A DNA stretch of 64,000 nt from Wolfiporia cocos (taxonomy: Eukaryota; Basidiomycota; Agaricomycetes; Polyporales; Phaeolaceae). Both the position numbers and the translations under genes were made by a program. The stretch is from the NCBI GenBank assembly GCA_029448655.1, contig JACCLO010000012.1, positions 2,728,001-2,792,000 on the forward strand, written 5' to 3'. Under the pieces are notes generated by a model. The model did not search any database. It was given only the letters and a program-made list of their open reading frames with translations, and had not been told where the DNA came from. Of the stretch, positions 22,920 to 34,839 are shown in pieces (positions within the stretch are counted from its first letter, which is position 1; every line of letters begins with the position of its first letter).

Positions 22920-25900
22920 ATGGACTCGGTTGTGCCCCCGGAGGTGACCGCAGAGCTCACCCAGATCCTCTCCAACCTCGTCCTCGGCGACAACCAGGTC
23001 CGCGCAAAGTGAGTCTCCGCCCGCCCTGCCCCCGCCTGCTCATCCCCGTCCAGTGCAGAAAAGGCCGTCAACGAACGCCTCGACCAGACCCCGGAGCTCT
23101 ACCTCCTCGCCCTCGCCCAGTTCGCGACCAGCGCGGACACCGAAGTGGTCAGTCCACTGCCCGCCCGCCCGCCCCCGCTGACGCGCCCCCAGATGCGCTC
23201 CTTCTCCCTCGTCCTCCTCCGCCGCCTGCTCTTCCGCACCGCGCCCTCGACCCGCCTCGCGCTCTACGACCACCTCTCCGCGCAGAGCAGCGCCACGCTC
23301 GAGCGCATCCTCCTCCACTCCCTCCTCACCGAGCCGTCCCCCGTCGTCCGCAGAAAAACCGTCGACACCGTCTGCGACCTCGCGCACAACGCCATGGCCC
23401 GCGGCCGCCCGTGGCACACCCTCCAGATGCAGGCCTTCTCCATGACCGAGAGCCCCGACACCACCACCCGCGAGGCCGCCTACCGCGTCTTCGCCGGCTG
23501 CCCGGACCTCATCGCCGACCTCCAGCCCGACCCCGTCCTCGCCGTCCTCCGCAGGGGCCTCGAGGACCCCGCCAGCGTCGACGTCCGCCTCGCCGCCCTC
23601 CGCGCCTCCGTCGTCTACCTCTCCAAGGCCGACCCCGCCCAGCAGGCCCACGTCCTCGGCCTCCTCTACCCGATGCTCAACACCCTCCCCGCCCTCCCCC
23701 AGGCCCGCCTCCCCGACTTCCTCGCCGCCCTCACCCCGCTCGCCTCCGCCGCCCCCGCCCTCTTCGAGCCCCACCTCCGCGTCCTCCTCGCCTTCCTCCC
23801 CGCCCTCATCATGCCCCCCGTCGACGCCGGCCCCACCCCCACCGTCGCCCGCCCCAACCCCGGCCCCAGCGCGAGCACCTTCGTCTTCCCGCCCCCCGCC
23901 CCCGCCAACGGCAAGGGCAAGGCCCCCGAGGAGCGCGAGGCCGACGACGAGCAGGACGAGGTCCGCAAGGCCGCCCTCGAGTTCATGGTCTCCCTCAGCG
24001 AGGCCCGCCCCCCCATGGTCCGCCGCGTCGACGGCTGGACCGCCGTCGTCGTCCGCGGCTGCCTCGAGGGCATGGCCGAGATCCCCGAGGACGAGACCGA
24101 GATCTGGCTCGAGGCAGACGTGAGTCGCCCCCGCCCTGCCGTTGCCCCTGCTGACCCGCGCGTGCCCAGCCAGCAGACGACCCGACGGACGACACCTACC
24201 CGCACGTCTACGAGCAGGCCATCGACCGCCTCGCGTGCGCCCTCGCCGGAAAGGCCGTCCTCCCCCCCGCCTTCCAGCACATCCCCGCCATGCTCGCCAG
24301 CCACGACTGGCGCCAGCGCCACGCCGGCCTCATGGCGATCGCCGCCATCGCGGAGGGCACGAACAAGATCATGCAGCACGAGCTCGGCAAGGTCGTCGAG
24401 TGCGTCCCGCTACGCCCTCCGCCCCCCGCTGCTGACCCGCGCCCAGGCTCGTCACCCCCATGTTCGCTGACCCGCACCCGCGCGTGCGCTACGCAGCCTG
24501 CCAGTGCATGTGAGTGCCCCGCCCGCCGTCGCCGTGCGCAACTGACGACGCCGCAGCGGCCAGCTCTGCACCGACCTCGAGGTGCGTGCCCTGTCCCGTG
24601 CCCGCTCCCGCGCTCATGTCCGCGCAGGAAGTCATCCAGGAGCAGTTCCACCGCCAGATATTCGCCGCGCTAATCCCGACCCTCGAGGCGCCCGAGGCAC
24701 GGTGCGTACCGCGGGCCGCAGCGGAGCGTGCGCTGACCGTCCCGCAGCGTGCACGCGCATGCCGCCGCGGCGCTCATCAACTTTTGCGAGGGCGTCGAGC
24801 GCGAGACGCTCATCCCGTATCTCGACCCCATCGTCGAGCGCCTGCTCAAGCTGCTGCATCCGATCGACGGCAAGGCGCCCAAGCGCTATGTCCAGGAGCA
24901 GGTCGTCACCTCGCTCGCCATGGTCGCCGACGCGAGCGAGGCCACCTTTGCAAAGGTCTGCGAGCCCTGTGCGGTCCGACGCCGACGCTGACCGCCCGCC
25001 CCGCAGCACTACTCGTCCATCATGCCGCTCCTGCTCAACGTGCTGCGCAACGCGAACAGCCCCGAGTACGGCAAGCTGCGCGTAAAGGCGATGGAGTGCG
25101 CAGGTCTCATTGGTGCGCCCCGCGTCCCCGCGCCGCCGCCTGCCGTACTCACCCCGCGCAGCGATCGCCGTCGGCAGGGACGTCTTCCGCCCAGACTCAC
25201 AAACCCTGATCGAGCTGCTGATGCACATCCAAAGTCCGTCCCGCGCGAACCGCGCGAACGCCGCTGACGCGCCGCCCCCAGATACCCCCGCGGACCCGAG
25301 CGACACGATGCTCGGCCACTACCTCATCGCGACGTGGGCAAAGGTCTGCCAGGCGCTCGGCCCCGAGTTCGAGCCCTACCTCCCCGTCGTGATGCCGCCC
25401 CTCCTCGCCGCCGCGAGCGCGAAAGCCGATATTGATCTATACGGTAAGCGCTCCGCCCCCGCCAGACGCCGTGCCTGACCGCTCGCAGACGAGGACAACC
25501 TGCCTGCCGACCGGGAGGGCTGGGAGATTTTGAACATGGAGGGCCAGCACGTCGGCATCCGGACGTCCGCGCTCGAGGAAAAGTGCCAGGCGTTCGAGAC
25601 GCTCGTCATCTACTCGTCCACGCTCGGCGCCCACTTTGCGCCGTACCTCCCCCAGAGCCTCGAGATCGTCCTCCCGAACCTCCGCTTCTACTTCCACGAG
25701 GGCGTGCGCGAGGCCTGTGCGATGTGAGTGTCTGCGTTCCCGCCCCCGCGCGCGGCTCACCGCCCCCCCCCAGGGTCATCCCGATGCTCGTCTCGTGCGG
25801 CAAGTCCAGCGGGACGCTCACCGACCAGATGGTCCTCGCCACGTTCTCGCAGCTCATCAACTGCATCAACGAGGAGACCGACGCGTCCTTCCTCGCGTCC

Positions 25901-26242
25901 CTGTTCAAGTGCTTCACCGACGCGATGCGCCCCCTCGGCGGCCCGTTCAGCCTCGACGAGGAGATCCGCTACTCGGCCGTCGAGGCCGCGAAGGCGCAGC
26001 TCGAGCGCATCGCGAACAAGCGAAAAGCCCGCGCCGCGCGCCCCGCGGTCGAGGTCGCGGACGAGCGCGAGGACCTCATGCTCATCGAGGAGATGGAGGA
26101 CTTTGCGCTCGAGGACATGGCGCGCCTGCTGATGGAGTTTGACCGCAACCACCCGCTGCTGATGGCCGTGTCCGCCGTGCGCGATCTCGGCCTCCATCTC
26201 GGGCAGTGGGATAGCGAGGACGAGGGCGGCGCGGATGGCTAG
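22920..26242 (+). CDS. Importin beta-3 / Kap121 (IPO5)-like karyopherin, short C-terminus
   Basis: A nuclear import receptor built of HEAT repeats that carries cargo through the nuclear pore and releases it on Ran-GTP. Thirteen exons: 22920-23008, 23054-23147, 23193-24119, 24170-24399, 24447-24509, 24557-24581, 24628-24701, 24748-24955, 25007-25112, 25162-25233, 25282-25443, 25489-25723, 25774-26242. They join in frame to 917 aa across 45-51-bp introns; one exon is only 25 bp. IPO5-like landmarks: MRSFSLVLLRRLLF, DWRQRHAGLMAIAAIAEG, DPHPRVRYAACQCIGQL, VHAHAAAALINF, EGWEILNMEGQHVGIRTSA. The protein stops roughly 180 residues short of the usual length, ending in an acidic WDSEDEG tail. Whether this is lineage-typical or a truncation is unclear. 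Extremely GC-rich in third positions. Confidence 0.92.
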
Positions 26243-27399
26243 ATCGCGCGCGCCGTGTTTCAGATCAAATGCAGCGTTTCCTTGTACTCTATTGTCCCTT
26301 GCGCCTCAAAGTATGTAGCTGCACCGCCAAAATTGGAAGCAGGTGTCGGGACGATGGTCTCTCGTTGTTGGTATGTACCTCTAGACAGACGGCTTGTTAA
26401 GCCCTTGACGACCGTGATGGCCACGATCTCTGCACCATCGCTAATGCCGCGCAGGCATTCCGTCACGCGTTCACACCGTTGGGGAGACCTACAGCATCGT
26501 ACATTGCCCGATGAGCCACTGCTGGTGCTTGCTAGACGGCGTCAGAGGTGGGTGCGTTGACGCTCGACATCCTGCGCCCCGAGGGGAGAGCGGTGCTTGT
26601 TCAGTTTCAGAACGTCGACGCTGGCGTCGCGCTACCGGCGCGCATGCAACATCTCCTGATGTTGAGACGCGTTCTGAAATGCATAAGTCGGTCCAACAGC
26701 ACTGATCAGCGATCAAGTGTGTACAATGCGATGGAAGGCGGAAGGCGATTGGCTCAGGTTAGTCTCGTGACCAGACGGTAAACACCGGCGGAGTCTAAAC
26801 ATCTGAGCGCGAGCCAACGGGATCTCCCGGATATCCTGTGGCTGAGAGAGTTAGCGCGCACCAATGTGCTTATCTCGACAGCGTCTATCATTATGATTAT
26901 GATTTGATAGCATCAACGCTGCCGGCCCTCTAGCGCCTGTTCCGACACGGTTTTTTCTGTAGAAATTCAAGGAGTGATTTTCATGTATTGATATGGTGAA
27001 ATAATATGAAGGCTTTAACCATCTGAAGAAATTCTCCAGAACACATTTCCTCAAAAGATTCTTGTTCTTGTTCTATGGTGATACAAAGTGTTTACAATGC
27101 AACTGTAACTTATTAGGACAACGTGCAGATCATGCGAACAGACGCATTGTGTCTAATGTGTGTGCCAGTCATACACCCAAAAAATCTGAGACCTCTGCTA
27201 CGCTGTTTATACGGTCTGTAAATATTGCATGTATTTCACTCGGCAATGCTGCAATGCCACTTCCTTGATGGACCGTGAACAGCCTCTGACAGCGGCATGT
27301 CACGGCATGTCAACGCCACTTAGCATCTAATGCACGGATTTGGCAGTGACAGGAGCTTAACCTAATCATTTTGTGGGACACATTTTGAACCGAGGTTGC
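26243..27399. other. Spacer with a possible minus-strand 3' exon
   Basis: A minus-strand frame at 26260-26466 (68 codons) reads like protein and contains a plausible GT-AG intron, so a convergent gene might end here. I could not extend or identify it. Past 26800 the sequence becomes AT-rich with no feature. Confidence 0.3.
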
Positions 27400-27404
27400 C
27401 AGTC

Positions 27405-27881
27405 TGTCACGATTTTATTGTGATTTATCTCGTATATGCGATTACCAGGGGTCGAACTCACGACCTAGGGACTCGACGTCACGTGCGCGCCATTACCGGC
27501 GTGTATGTCCAAGTAGCTAGCGCGCGGCTACCCTTTACAGTATATCACCTGATTGATTACGTACTCCAAGGTACCGTGATTGTAGGCGCGTGCGCACAGG
27601 CCACGTAGCTTTAGGGCAAGGGTACTCATCTTAGTACTACGGCGCTCCTTTCATGTATATATACCCAAGAGTCTGAGGCATACTCCTCAGACTCATCAAT
27701 TTGGCAATGCCTTAGGGCAACCATACTCCATGCCTCGCGTGCTCCCTTTAACCACTCGCTAGTCTGAAGGAACCTCTACCTTGACGACGACTTGGACGTT
27801 GTGCACCCAAGATCGACTTGCGTTTAGGATGCTGGCTAGGAGCGGGCGTTATGTTGAGGTATGACCCAGAGTATTGGGTCA
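27405..27881 (+). mobile_element. Solo LTR (TSD CAGTC)
   Basis: 477 bp, TGTCACGATTTT...TATTGGGTCA, flanked by CAGTC at 27400-27404 and 27882-27886. CATGTATATATACCC is near 27653, followed by the AGTCTGAGG...CCTCAGACT inverted repeat. It is close in sequence to the solo LTR at 59940-60407. Confidence 0.9.
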
Positions 27882-28051
27882 CAGTCCCCAGTATAACGTC
27901 TGCAGTATAGGCAGGTGTAGATGACCCCCCCACATGATCATGAATTGTCACGCTCGCGTTGCGACGCGTCTAGAGATTAACGCGCTGCAATTAGCATGGA
28001 CATGAACCGTTACTTACTGCTGCTTTAATTACTGTATGTTCTGTATATGCT

Positions 28052-28366
28052 ATGGATAGATACTACAATAGTAGCTCAGACTCTGAAACCGACATTAGCG
28101 AAGATGAAACGGCCTACATTGATGACGACTGTGGGGACTCCTTGGGCGGCAGTTCACACTGGCAGGAGCGTACTCGGCGACTACGGGCAACACTAGAGGC
28201 TGAAGGCAGCAAAGAGATTACTGGACGTGTCCTAGCTATTCTGGACTTTATGGATCAGCATGATATGGACGCGATACCTATGGTCGCGACTTCAGGCAAT
28301 ACGGCAGGCCGTCTCAATAGCCGTGCCTTCTTGTGCTCCGCCTTCTGGGGCATGGGGGGTTATTAG
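28052..28366 (+). CDS. Hypothetical ORF with acidic N-terminus, partly duplicated in reverse at 31 kb
   Basis: 105 codons starting MDRYYNSSSDSETD, with an acidic serine-rich N-terminus and then a helical WQERTRRLRATLEAE segment. Not recognised. The last third (DAIPMVATSGNTAG) has a diverged counterpart on the minus strand near 31170-31110, and homology continues past the stop to about 28430. Probably part of a transposon gene whose downstream exons are lost. Confidence 0.4.
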   Translation: MDRYYNSSSDSETDISEDETAYIDDDCGDSLGGSSHWQERTRRLRATLEAEGSKEITGRVLAILDFMDQHDMDAIPMVATSGNTAGRLNSRAFLCSAFWGMGGY

Positions 28367-28532
28367 GGATAGGGAAGGCGGATATAGGGGTTCCCTGCTG
28401 GGGAGGGTGGCACGGTGGTTTCCATGTCACGCTAGATTTATACTCAATATTCACTCACATCAGATCTCTGTGAAAAAATCGGCCGTCCAACCAAGTTTCC
28501 TATGTAAGTCGTTGCACAACCTATGCCAGGTC

Positions 28533-29143
28533 TATCACAAGACGAGACTCGCCCGATATGCTCTCTAAACCCCTAGGTGTAGCCTTGATTCGGTGTAGGC
28601 GAAGAGGTGTTGACCCAAGTGCGTGGTATTCCAGAGGCAAGCCCTCAGTTGAGTAAGACAAGGCAAGGGAGGCACTCAGAAGGTAAGTCTGTCGAGGGGC
28701 CTAAGCCCAACAATGAGAATCTTAGTTCTGAGGGCCTAATGCCCCAGCACTATGATATATATACATCATGGGCAAGATAACTACTCAGTAACTACCTGCC
28801 CTAACGTATAGGTCTGTGCGCAGCCCTATTGGCGTTGCTAAGACCGTTGTAACATTATATAAGCGGCCGGCCAGTAATGGCGGCTGCCGATGAGTCATTG
28901 ACAAGGCGTCAGAGACGCGGTGTCGTGACCGTAAGGTCAGGTGTGCTATTCGCGGTCACCTGCCTACGTGTCGTGGTCACGTGCTATCCTTCAGCATGCT
29001 ACACAAGTCCGGCGCGCCCAGTAATGGACACACTGGCTGGCGCTAAGCCTTAAGGGCTTTTGTAAGGGGACCCTTGGACCTATATTGTAGGGATAGTCCA
29101 TGTATTCAGGAGGGAAAAGGTTAATACTCACTTTCTTGTGACA
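28533..29143 (-). mobile_element. Solo LTR, TGTGATA-ended subfamily (TSD AGGTC)
   Basis: A 611-bp unit reading TGTCACAAGAAAGT...GTCTTGTGATA on the minus strand, flanked by AGGTC at 28528-28532 and 29144-29148. It aligns end to end with the solo LTR at 32757-33400, which also ends in TA rather than CA. It interrupts the spliced gene remnant to its right. Confidence 0.87.
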
Positions 29144-29148
29144 AGGTC

Positions 29149-30000
29149 AAAGAGATTCACCTGAAACGAAAAAAAAACTTACTTATGAACAAACACAGCG
29201 TTCGCATGGTACCCATGATGAGGCTGCATCTTGTCAGTTCAACTTCAGCGAACGTACAGTAGACCACTTACCTCATGCAAAAAAATCGAATTCCCAGTAG
29301 CCACGTGCTCAACCAAGCGACCGCTTCCATTGCCCTGTTTGCGTTTGCTGATGAAGCCTGCTTCGTAAAGAAACTAAATGCCAGTTTAGTCAGCTTGCGA
29401 AATAGCGAACAATCATCTTACCAATGCAGCCTCATCTATACCTCTCTCCACGTCACTTAAAATGAATATCTGAATCATTGTCTGAAATAAATGTAAGAAA
29501 CGACGATATTAGACATCAAGTTGAAACTTACGGCATAAAATTTCCTTCTTAAGGGGATGAGATTCCCAGGCGCAATGGGTTCGGCAGGTATGGGTGCTGG
29601 GGGCTGACCCACAGTAGCATCGGGTGCTGGGGCGACACTGTCGTGCACCGGTGCTGCATCGTCGTCCTGTACGTCTACTGCAGGGACGACGACATCCTCA
29701 CCATGCACCTCCACGTTGATAAGGAGAGTGGCACCCACAGAGGCAGGACCAGCGACAGCACCGTTGCCACCTGCGGGCACCTCTCTGTGCGACATCGAAT
29801 GGCTGTTGCTCTCAGGGTGTGCCTTGCGGTTGAAACAAGGTCGGGTCATTGAAGACTGTAATACAAGATAAGGTCAGTCATTTGAAAGGCTTCAAATAAT
29901 CGTTACTTACGTGGGTGGTGGAAGTCGCAGACGAAGAAGAGAGCACCGGGCTCCAGCGCCTCTTATACCTAGCTGGAACGTCCCGTAATTAAAAAAGACG
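29149..30000 (-). pseudogene. Unidentified spliced gene remnant
   Basis: Several minus-strand coding segments are separated by good fungal introns. An exon down to 29532 carries a low-complexity Ala/Pro/Val acidic region (MTRPCFNRKAHPE... to ...LIPLRRKFYA). An intron at 29531-29482 runs GTAAGT...CAG, followed by a short exon 29481-29422 (IQIFILSDVERGIDEAA) and another intron with GTAAG. Further exons lie towards 29170. The left side is cut by the LTR at 28533-29143, and the right side approaches the LTR at 30213. No domain was recognised. A transposon-encoded protein is a reasonable guess. Confidence 0.5.
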
Positions 30001-30212
30001 CACCTTTTTAGTTCATGTTCGAAGGCGTGACTGAGCCAGTTGCAGCCCAAGGCTGGCGATGGTACGCGTGTTGAAACACGTGCAAGCAGCATACAAGCAT
30101 CATCAAATGACCCGATATGACCAGCAAGAGACATGTAACAGAGTTAGAATAGCAGTAAATGAGAGCATAAGTCCACGTAAGCAAGAGACAGTGAGTAGGC
30201 TCGTCATACATT

Positions 30213-30761
30213 TGTCACAAACTTTCGCTATGCAGGTTTGTACTCCCTCGCTATAGGACGCACGCGCGGCGCTAGGCGTACGCTGCGCCTCTGCGCTGTA
30301 GTTACCTCCAGCGTCACTCCCAGTTATTGCAGGTCACCTGGTCGTTAGGTTAGCGCTGTAGGGTAGCGTGCGTCTCCGGTACTCACACTATGGTCACAGT
30401 AGTTACATGATGCGTCACTTAGCACATGACCCAGTAGATACGGCGCACAGGCCTTCTCTTTAGGGCAGTACTAGTAGCTCCATCGCTCATGTATATATTA
30501 CGACGGAATGTGGGCTTACTCCCCATTCCTAAGATTCTCGACAATTGGGCATAGCCCCTTTCTTACTCTGTCTTGTGTGCGTCTCTGGCCGGGGGCCCTT
30601 CGTCTCTTGCTTGACTGTGTGCCGGCTCCCTTGGCTGCCTTAGGAGTTCCCTCGCTAGGGATACAGCCGACCGGTCGCCTTTGAGGCTTGTACACCGTCC
30701 TGTAGGGGGTGTAGGGACTCCCCTGCTGTACAGGGTCCCACAAACAAGTACGTTTGTGTCA
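30213..30761 (+). mobile_element. Solo LTR (TSD ACATT)
   Basis: 549 bp, TGTCACAAACTTTCG...GTTTGTGTCA, flanked by ACATT at 30208-30212 and 30762-30766. CATGTATATATTACGAC is near 30490. The downstream block with ATTCTCGACAATTGGGC is shared with the LTRs at 3436 and 40110. Confidence 0.9.
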
Positions 30762-30959
30762 ACATTCTGTGGCATGATTGTATGCAATGATCGACTAGGT
30801 GATCGACAACATTGACCGTCGATCATGACGCTAAGCTTTGACACTCACAGACGCACATGCTTGGATGAAAGAAGCGGTACAGGAGACTCGCTAATAAAGC
30901 TTACACTGGTAATGCATATATTTTGTTAATAGTGCGTAGCCTGGGCCGGGACGACAGAC

Positions 30960-31300
30960 CAGGGTGGGGAGGGCCATGAATAAGACCAGGGTGAGGAGGA
31001 CCACGAGAAAACCCCACCGTGTCATGGTAACTACCGTGCTACCCGCCCTAGCAGGGAAATCCCTATATCCATCTCCCCTATCCCTAATAGTCCCCCATCC
31101 TCCACTAGGAGGAGAATGAGAAGGTGATCTTATTGAAGAGCCCTGCCGTATCGCCTGAAGCCGCGACCCATAAGTGTATCGCGTCGCCCCCAGACTAGCA
31201 AGCAATAGAGAAAGAGGTAGTTGGATGCAATGAATAGAGGCCCCCACGCCCAAGTAGGGCACAGCAGGCTTGTCGTTCAGCGGCAAGTCGTTACTTGCGA
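30960..31300 (-). repeat. Inverted, diverged copy of the segment at about 28265-28435
   Basis: The minus strand from about 31175 to 30975 parallels the plus strand at 28265-28435: GACGCGATAC, GTCGCG(A/G)CTTCAGGC, TATTAGGGATAGGG, GGATATAGGG and CCCTGCT.GGG.GGGT occur in the same order. The frame DAI..VA.SG.TAG is shared, so these are two facing copies of part of one element or gene. Confidence 0.6.
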
Positions 31301-31580
31301 AGTCACGCAGCAGAGGGTTTGAAAGGTTGCCAGGGGACTCGCTCCTAACGGCAAGGAGATAAGTTCTGAGGAGTACCTCAGAACACTACCTAGTATATAT
31401 ACATGGAGACACTATCTACAGTAGCTACAAGACCTGCCCTGATGGTGTGGTCTGTGCACTCTGTGACTACGCCGCACATGACCGGTAACATAGGTGACCC
31501 CAGTGACGTACCACATGATCCTTGTAAGTGATAAGATATGAGACACTTATCTACTTTCCCATGCATGTGCAGTCCCGGGC
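31301..31580 (-). mobile_element. LTR fragment, TGTCAC-type family
   Basis: Contains the minus-strand core: CATGTATATATAC near 31402, the GTTCTGAGG...CCTCAGAAC inverted repeat and the GTGCACAGACCA word. Neither terminus could be placed and no target duplication was found. Confidence 0.55.
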
Positions 31581-32304
31581 AGCTAGGTATTAACTAACGA
31601 ATATCAAAGAGTTTTGGGGCATACAACAAGGGAATTTCTTGCGACACACCGGCTGCAACACGTCAAAAGGTGGCTCCAAAAGGGGGTGAACGGCGGCACA
31701 AATCAATGAGTGGTATTTCCATTGTAAACTGCATTGTATACAGGTAGTGGCTACATAGAGGAATGCATTACTGGTTGAGCTCAGCGTTCCCTTGCTAAGA
31801 CTCAGAGGACAGTGTCACACGAAAAATGCGAGGAGAGAGAGATTTTTTTACAGTGTGTCGAAGGCCCAGTTTATATGTTACATGGTGCCAGAATCCGAGA
31901 GCCGACTGAAAAGCGACAGGACAGAAACTATGATGAAAGGGAGTACCTAATGAAGTAAAGGATTTGCCATAATAGTATAAACGAGCTGGGGGCCGCGTCA
32001 TCGGCACAGACACGTCTGCTATACCCTAAGACATGTCAGACACAACACACAATGGCTCGAACATGATTGGCTGATTCTAGACCACGCCCTATTTACATAT
32101 GCATCTCGCCACCCTCGAGCGCGGGAACGTCGGTCTAGATCATCAACAGCTCTACATCGCGTTAGTTAAACATATCCGCGGGACATAGCTCGCGCGCTGG
32201 TAGAGTTGGTGGGAGTATGACAGTATAGTACAAGTAAAATAGAAAATATACCATAATAATAAAAGTGAATAATTGACTGTACGGTGTCTTTCACCTCCAC
32301 AACG
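31581..32304. other. Gene-free spacer
   Basis: No coding region, repeat boundary or RNA gene recognised. The right edge joins the Sec31-like fragment after a frameshift. Confidence 0.4.
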
Positions 32305-33460
32305 TCAGAGTTGCATTCTCCTGAACTCGATTGTGTGCGCCGCTGCATCAGCAGCCTCCGATGCCTTCACGACATTTGCCTGGAACTCAAGACGCTGTCC
32401 GAGCTGTTCTGCAAGACCTGAGAGCTCCTCCTGGCTTGCGAAGGTGCACAGCACAATAAAGATCTCCTGCCACTCCTGTAGGTACGCATTCTGCATAATG
32501 TCCGCAAGGTCGTTAGGCATGATCGACCAGAACACACGCAGGTATGGAAGGGCCATCGTCTGACGCTCGAAGTAGGCATTCTGGATGCATTGCAGAAGCT
32601 CCAAGCCACCCTTGACAGCAAGCAGGATCACGTCCGCAAACTGGCTCGATGAAAGGCAAAGAGAAACTGCAGACTCAAAATCGCCCAGAACCAACGCCTT
32701 CGTGACCAGGTGGTCAGTATCGGACTCATCGGCTGGATAGATTCTGAACGTGTTGCTGTCACAAGAAAGTACGTTTCTCTCTCCTCTAGCTAAATACATG
32801 GTAGTTCCCTACGATACGGGCTAAGGGTGCCCTACTAAACCCTTAAAGGCTGTAGCCACCCGCGCGTCCCTTACTGGACGCGTAGGAATATAGATATTCG
32901 GTCGAAGACGTAGACACGTGACCGGAACGCGTAGACAGGTGACCGCGTAGCGGCACCTGATCTACAATGACTAGCGCCCAGCACCTGACAAGGTGTCTGG
33001 GGGCATATGAGTTCACAGGGTCTCATTACTGGGGCCCTGGTTACCATTACTACAGCCCAGGCTTGATGCCAGGCTCTTTCCCAGTCTTGTGCCCCAGCCT
33101 CCGGGCAATGATGGGCGCACAGACCATTCCTTGAGGGCAGGTAGTTACTGAGTAGTTAACCTGGAAACCCTCATGTATATATATCAGTGTCTGAGGTCAC
33201 TAGGACCTCAGACTATGATTGTCATTTAGGACCCTGAAGGTCCCTTGAACCTCTCCGCTTGTGAAGCCCCACTACTGCTTCTTGGATTGAACCTAGGAGT
33301 AGGGCCTCTGCTACAAACAGCGTAGCATGCCTTGTAGGTCTACCCCTTGAGTCGACGGGGTAGTTTAGGGATCCCTCCCTGCGTGAGTCGTCTTGTGATA
33401 GTTGCTCTTCAGCACTTCCGAGGCAATAGAAGGCGGTCCAGGCAGTGCTTTGTCCGCAAA
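32305..33460 (-). pseudogene. Sec31 (COPII coat) gene fragment interrupted by a solo LTR
   Basis: Sec31 forms the outer cage of COPII vesicles at the endoplasmic reticulum. The minus strand 32756-32305 encodes an internal Sec31 stretch (PADESDTDHLVTKALVLGDF, LAVKGGLELLQ, LPYLRVFWSI, LQEWQEIFIVLCTFASQEE). The upstream coding continues beyond the LTR at 33457-33401 in the same frame once the LTR and one GTTGC copy are removed. At the left, the frame breaks after EFRR, with the next expected residues in another frame. Only about 170 of more than 1000 residues are present, so this is a duplicated or captured fragment, not the working gene. Confidence 0.8.
32757..33400 (+). mobile_element. Solo LTR inside the Sec31 fragment (TSD GTTGC)
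   Basis: 644 bp, TGTCACAAGAAAGT...TCTTGTGATA, flanked by GTTGC at 32752-32756 and 33401-33405. CATGTATATATATC is near 33172. Sister of the LTR at 28533. Confidence 0.9.
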
Positions 33461-34839
33461 AAGTATATTTGCTCACATATACTGCTACCGAACGTAGACC
33501 CATGTCCTAACCTGCTTTCATTCGCTTGCAAGACACGCGACGCAACGGAACACAATGCAATGAAACGAAATGCAACTGAGAGTAGATTGAACTGGAACTC
33601 ACCTAGAACTCACCTAGAACTCACCTAGAGGGATTATGACATGACAACTGACTAGTAGCTGAGGACTGGCTTGATCTCGTGCAGAGCTTGATAACGCTAA
33701 CAGCGGCTCCACCAGGAAAAGAGCACAACGCACGACTGGTATCACTTGCAAGTTGCATCGAGACAGGAAGACAGGGTAGAGCAGAGAAGGAGAGCCTGAT
33801 GTGGGCACGTGCACTGTGTTTGGTGGCGCCTGTACCTCACACGTGACATTAACGCCCATCGCCACCCTTCTTGGAGGGATTTGCATTGCGCCTTCATTGA
33901 ACCTGCTGGCCATGTGCGACGGGTGTTTCCACCTGCCGTATATGCGTCTGTACGTCTGCTGTGATGTGCAAAGGCTGCGTATCCATGATCTGAACTTATT
34001 GACACTATCTTGGAATGCACAACAGGTGTTTGCACCCACTGTGCAAAGACGACGAATCTGGCCTATGACTGCATCTTTGATGGGATTGTCAAGATGAGAC
34101 AGTGGTCCCTGACAGTGAGGCCACTCAATGCCAGCGCTCCCTGTCATCCTTCATTTGTGGCAAGACTGCTTCAACATCCGAGCGCGATGGACGCCCAAGT
34201 GCACGGACCATACTTTCTCTTGAAAAAACACTGGAGGCCGGGTCTCCCTCATTACAACTCTGCAACAGTCGACCATGATACCGATCACTGATCAAAGAGC
34301 GTGTTTATTCTGTGGCAAGCAACTCAAATACAAGGCGCTCAACGCGCACATTAACATGCACAGCGAGAGCGTCACTCTCACAATTATGATCGGCGGTGCG
34401 TATTCCGTTTAGTGTACTAAGTGTATGCTGAGTATCGTACAGCATAAATATATGTGCTGAAAAAATGCAGATACCATTTTGTTTGTCTGTCCAATAGGTG
34501 CGACTACGACGCGTTGCCACTGGAACTACAGAACCACGTGCAGGAAGTGCACTTGCAGAAGGTGAGTGTACTCTGCTCTTCATCACATCTGCTCACAGAA
34601 TACGACAAATAACTGGTGAACATACAAGTGATGAAGAGTGTGAGGTCATCGTGATCTCCAACGTCACTCTGGGGAGGTTACACGTGAAACGCGAGCCCGA
34701 CAAAGGACGCGGTGTACGCTCTGCATCGCCCCATTCTGGTGGCACTACCATTTCTGCTGTGGCATACGATCACCGACCTAACAAGAAAACCCGGATGTCA
34801 GATGCTACCATGACAAGCACGGACAGCACCAGCTCTGAT

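Noticed and set aside
23040..23774. 244-codon minus-strand ORF opposite the importin gene
   Set aside because: Low-complexity Glu/Gly/Val shadow caused by the extreme GC content of the real gene's codon positions.
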